Both the position numbers and the translations under genes were made by a program. From contig JAWWBN010000215.1 in assembly GCA_033720955.1 (NCBI GenBank), positions 1 to 6,547 on the forward strand: a DNA stretch of 6,547 bases, written 5' to 3'. Of the stretch, positions 3,816-6,547 are shown piece by piece. The notes beneath the pieces are model-generated. The model saw nothing but the letters and a program-made list of their open reading frames with translations, ran no database searches and was not told the origin of the DNA. Position 1 is the stretch's first letter. Every line of letters begins with the position of its first letter. The stretch is from JAWWBN01 sp033720955 (GTDB lineage Bacteria; Acidobacteriota; Thermoanaerobaculia; Multivoradales; JAHEKO01).

Positions 3816-6464
3816 ATGAGAAAGAGCTCGCTTCGCCGCCTCGCTTCGATCGCCGCGCTCGCCCTCGTGGTGGCGGCGGCCCCGGCCCTGGCCGGCGGGC
3901 CGCTGGCCAACTGCAACAGCGGTCAGGCCTTCCTGTGGGACACCACGGGTCCCATTCCCTTCAACCCGGACCAGGGTCCGCTCGGCCCGCTCACCAACGC
4001 CGCGGCGACGGCCCAGGTCCAGCTCGCCTTCGACCAGTGGGCGGCGATTCCCACCTCGACCCTGTCCTACGCCAACACGGGCCAGCTCCCGGTGGACGTG
4101 GACATCACCAACTTCGGTCCCTATCTGAACGCGGTAGCGCCCGACGGCCTCTCCGCCATCGTCTACGACGACACCGGCGAGATCTTCGACCTGCTCTTCG
4201 GTCCGGGCTCCGGAGTCCTCGGCTTCGCCGGTCCCGAGTGGGGCATCGTCGCGACCTGTGAGATCACCGAGGGTCTCTCGTTCCTCAACGGCCCCGCCTT
4301 CACCAACGCCACGGCGGCGTTGGACGTGATGGTGCACGAGTTCGGGCACTACTCGAACTTCGCCCACACGGTGGTCAACGGCCAGGCGGTCGGCTTCGGG
4401 GACAACACGGGCCCGACCCCGAACGACACCTTCGGCCCCGCTCCGGGCGCCGCCTCCGATCTGATCGAGACGATGTACCCCTTCTACTTCGGTCCCGGCT
4501 CGGGCACCAACACCCTGCACGCCGACGAAGTGGCCATCGCCTCGACCATGTACCCGGCGCCGGGCTTCTTCGCCGGCACCGGCACCATCAGCGGCACCAT
4601 CTTCGCCGCCAACGGGGTGACCCGTCTCTCCGGCGTGAACGTGATCGCCCGCAACGTGGCCGATCCCTTCGCGGACGCCGTGTCGGCGGTCTCCGGTGAC
4701 TTCACCGACTCGACCTCGCAGGCCGATCCGGTGGTGGGCACCTACACCCTCAACGGCCTGACCCCGGGCGCCCAGTACGCCGTCTTCGTGGATCAGATCC
4801 TGGCGGGCGGCTTCTCGACCCCGCCGATCGTGCTCCCCGGCCCGGAGGAGTTCCACGACGCCAGCGAGGCGAGCACCAACCCGCCCGACGACCCCTCGGT
4901 CTTCACCGCGGTGGCCGCGGCGGCGGGCTCGCCGGCGAGCGGCGTGGACGTGATCTTCAACCAGCCGAGCCCGGGCGACCCGCTGCCGGTGGGTGACGAC
5001 GGCTTCGTGCAGCTCGCGCTGCCGTTCGCCTTCGACATCTGCGGCCAGACCTTCAACTCGGTCTTCGTCAACGCCAACGGCAACCTGACCTTCGGCGGCG
5101 GCGACAGCGACTTCACCGAGAGCTCGGCCGAGCTGCTCGCCGACCAGCCGCGGATCGCCGCGCTGTGGGACGACCTCTCGCCGTTCAACCTGATCACCGG
5201 CGCCCAGCAGGGGCTGGTCACCTTCGACCAGAGCGCGAACGAGTTCAGCGTGATCTTCCAGGACGTGCCCGAGTTCCTCTCGACCGGCGCCAACTCCTTC
5301 ACCATCACCCTGAGCAGGTCGTCGGACCACGTGGACATCGCCTACGGCGACATCACGGCGAGCGACGGCCTGGCGGGCGTGAGCTGCGGCGGCGCGATCA
5401 CCTCCGGCTTCGAGGCCGGGGAGGACCTGAGCGCCTCGGCGCCCAGCCGTCTCAACCTGCACAACCAGCCGGCGCGGTACGAGCTCTTCAGCTCGGGCAA
5501 CGACCTGGCCAACACGACGGTGCGCTTCAACGGCACCACCGACTACAACGACAACTGGGCCGAGAAGAACGACACGCCGAGCAAGGCGCGCAGCATCAGC
5601 CTGCCGTTCGACTCGATCCCGATCACCCGCTTCACGGAGATCGAGCCCGCCGGTGGCGACATCGACTGGTATCGCTTCGGCGTCGAGGGTGGAACCACCC
5701 TTCTCATCGAGATCATCTCGGGTCAGCTCGACTCGCTGATCGCCGTCTTCGACTCCGCCGGCAATCTGGTGGACTTCGACGACGACGGCGGCGCCGGGCT
5801 GCTGTCCAGGCTGTCGATCCCGGTCCCCGGCGACGACACCTACTTCCTGGCCGTCACCACCTTCCCCGACTTCGGTCTCACCGGAGCGGGCGGATCGGGA
5901 GGCCGCTATGTGCTCGACGCCTTCGCCGTGGACGGCATCCTGCTGGATCTCGGCGACGACACCTTCGAGGAGGTCAACCTCGGCTTCAGCTTCCCCTTCC
6001 AGGGTGGGAGCTACGGCTCGGTGTTCGTCAACTCGAACGGCAACCTGACGTTCGGCAGCGGCGACACCGACTTCTCCGAGACGGTGGGCGAGCTGCTCTC
6101 CTCGCAGCCGCGGATCGCCGCGCTCTGGGATGACCTGTCGCCCAACAACGGCGGCCAGGTGATCGCCGAGTTCGGCGCGGGCTCGTTCAGCGTCAGCTTC
6201 GTGGACGTGCCGGAGTTCCTCTCCACCGGAGCGAACAACTTCACGGTGACCCTCGACGTGAGCGGCGAGTACTCGATCGAGTACGGCGACGTGACCGCTT
6301 CGGACGGCATCGTCGGCACCACCGAGGGCGGTGGAGCGGCGAACCCCGGCGAGACCGACTTCTCGCTCGGCGGGCCGTTCAACAAAGCCGGCACGACGTA
6401 CGAGCAGTTCACCTTCGGTGATCCGTTCGACCTCGACTTTGCCACGCTGGTCTTCGACCAGTAG
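3816..6464 (+). CDS. Secreted multidomain matrixin-like metalloprotease
   Basis: An 882-residue secreted zinc protease of the metzincin clan. Residues 1-26 are a Sec signal peptide (MRKSSLRR, hydrophobic core, ALA cleavage). The catalytic domain spans about 33-250: an MMP-like opening (QAFLWDTTGPIPF, then a helix ending AFDQWAAIPTSTLSY), the zinc motif HEFGHYSNFAH with H174, E175, H178 and H184, and a Met-turn at M220 (IETMYP). The usual metzincin Gly between the second and third His is Asn181. Residues 254-380 resemble a carboxypeptidase-regulatory-like beta sandwich. About 396-575 and 709-882 are duplicated nidogen-like modules (FVNxNGNLTFG, PRIAALWDDLSP, DVPEFLSTGANxFT, YGDxTASDG). Between them, about 580-706, is a PPC domain (NDTPSKARS, GDIDWYRF). 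No prodomain, membrane anchor or sorting tail is visible, so the protein is probably released or held by a partner. C33, C148, C409 and C524 are its only mature cysteines. Start: ATG 3816 behind GGAGG. Substrate unknown. Confidence 0.88.
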   Translation: MRKSSLRRLASIAALALVVAAAPALAGGPLANCNSGQAFLWDTTGPIPFNPDQGPLGPLTNAAATAQVQLAFDQWAAIPTSTLSYANTGQLPVDVDITNFGPYLNAVAPDGLSAIVYDDTGEIFDLLFGPGSGVLGFAGPEWGIVATCEITEGLSFLNGPAFTNATAALDVMVHEFGHYSNFAHTVVNGQAVGFGDNTGPTPNDTFGPAPGAASDLIETMYPFYFGPGSGTNTLHADEVAIASTMYPAPGFFAGTGTISGTIFAANGVTRLSGVNVIARNVADPFADAVSAVSGDFTDSTSQADPVVGTYTLNGLTPGAQYAVFVDQILAGGFSTPPIVLPGPEEFHDASEASTNPPDDPSVFTAVAAAAGSPASGVDVIFNQPSPGDPLPVGDDGFVQLALPFAFDICGQTFNSVFVNANGNLTFGGGDSDFTESSAELLADQPRIAALWDDLSPFNLITGAQQGLVTFDQSANEFSVIFQDVPEFLSTGANSFTITLSRSSDHVDIAYGDITASDGLAGVSCGGAITSGFEAGEDLSASAPSRLNLHNQPARYELFSSGNDLANTTVRFNGTTDYNDNWAEKNDTPSKARSISLPFDSIPITRFTEIEPAGGDIDWYRFGVEGGTTLLIEIISGQLDSLIAVFDSAGNLVDFDDDGGAGLLSRLSIPVPGDDTYFLAVTTFPDFGLTGAGGSGGRYVLDAFAVDGILLDLGDDTFEEVNLGFSFPFQGGSYGSVFVNSNGNLTFGSGDTDFSETVGELLSSQPRIAALWDDLSPNNGGQVIAEFGAGSFSVSFVDVPEFLSTGANNFTVTLDVSGEYSIEYGDVTASDGIVGTTEGGGAANPGETDFSLGGPFNKAGTTYEQFTFGDPFDLDFATLVFDQ
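5061..5180 (+). repeat. First copy of internal duplication in the protease gene
   Basis: This 120-bp stretch aligns without gaps to 6021-6140, 960 bp further on, with 101 of 120 bases identical by hand count. It encodes the core of the first nidogen-like module (SVFVNANGNLTFG to IAALWDDLS). A decayed match continues downstream over the DVPEFLSTGAN and YGDITASDG segments, so the whole module is duplicated. Confidence 0.9.
6021..6140 (+). repeat. Second copy of internal duplication in the protease gene
   Basis: Partner of 5061-5180 at a fixed 960-bp offset, coding for SVFVNSNGNLTFG to IAALWDDLS in the C-terminal module. The copies differ mostly by single bases, with two more diverged patches (around 5121 and 5141 in the first copy). 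Confidence 0.9.
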
Positions 6465-6547
6465 GTAGAGGCGCGACAGCGCTGCTTCCCGCGGCGGGGG
6501 GGGGGGGGGGGCCACCCCCCCCGGGTGATTTGGCGGGGGGGCCCCCC
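6465..6547. other. Non-coding tail ending in G/C homopolymers
   Basis: After the protease stop there is a weak hairpin (GCGC at 6471-6474 with GCGC at 6479-6482) without a T-run, so no convincing terminator. The sequence then becomes a run of 16 G (6496-6511), a run of 8 C (6515-6522), a run of 7 G and finally 6 C at the window edge. The composition differs sharply from the rest of the window and looks like low-quality contig-end sequence, although a real G-rich tract cannot be excluded. Confidence 0.7.

Noticed and set aside
3060..6515. A 1151-codon open frame on the minus strand across the secreted operon
   Set aside because: It is the complement of two well-supported genes. The product is a monotonous Arg/Gly/Val/Glu-rich sequence without domains, as expected where high GC removes stop codons from the antisense frame.

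Overview
This is a very GC-rich bacterial window with strongly G/C-biased third codon positions and Gram-negative style secretion signals. The secreted matrixin with beta-rich repeats, paired with a small secreted partner, fits a high-GC lineage such as Acidobacteriota or Myxococcota. That placement is inference from gene content and composition; nothing in the window fixes the taxon.

Layout. (1) Positions 1-1812, + strand: the 3' part of a polytopic GT39/PMT-like lipid-sugar-dependent glycosyltransferase, open at the left edge. (2) 1809-1927: a tRNA-Gln(CTG) gene with encoded CCA and its own promoter-like sequence, whose -35 overlaps the glycosyltransferase stop codon. (3) 1907-2201: an unusual non-coding block. 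The 3' end of the tRNA is mirrored by a 31-nt inverted copy just downstream. A nested hairpin follows, then a third copy of the tRNA T-arm octamer, then 57-bp GC-rich tandem repeats that run almost to the stop codon of the next gene. (4) 2202-2888, - strand: an unrecognised protein with seven predicted membrane helices, with an extended -10 promoter. (5) 2930-3224: a divergent intergenic region with a comparatively AT-rich promoter patch and a leader of about 160 nt. (6) 3225-3800 and 3816-6464, + strand: a two-gene unit encoding a small secreted protein and a large secreted metzincin (matrixin-like) metalloprotease. The protease carries a regulatory-like beta domain and two nidogen-like modules around a PPC domain. 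(7) 6465-6547: a tail ending in long G and C homopolymers that looks like low-quality contig-end sequence.

How the genes relate. The secreted pair is almost certainly co-transcribed (15-nt gap, both with strong Shine-Dalgarno sequences) and probably works together outside the cytoplasm. The glycosyltransferase, tRNA and seven-helix protein show no clear functional link to it. The most unusual signal is the tRNA-derived inverted repeat and tandem-repeat block in the convergent intergenic region. The protease pair, with an Asn in the zinc motif, is the most interesting protein-level feature.
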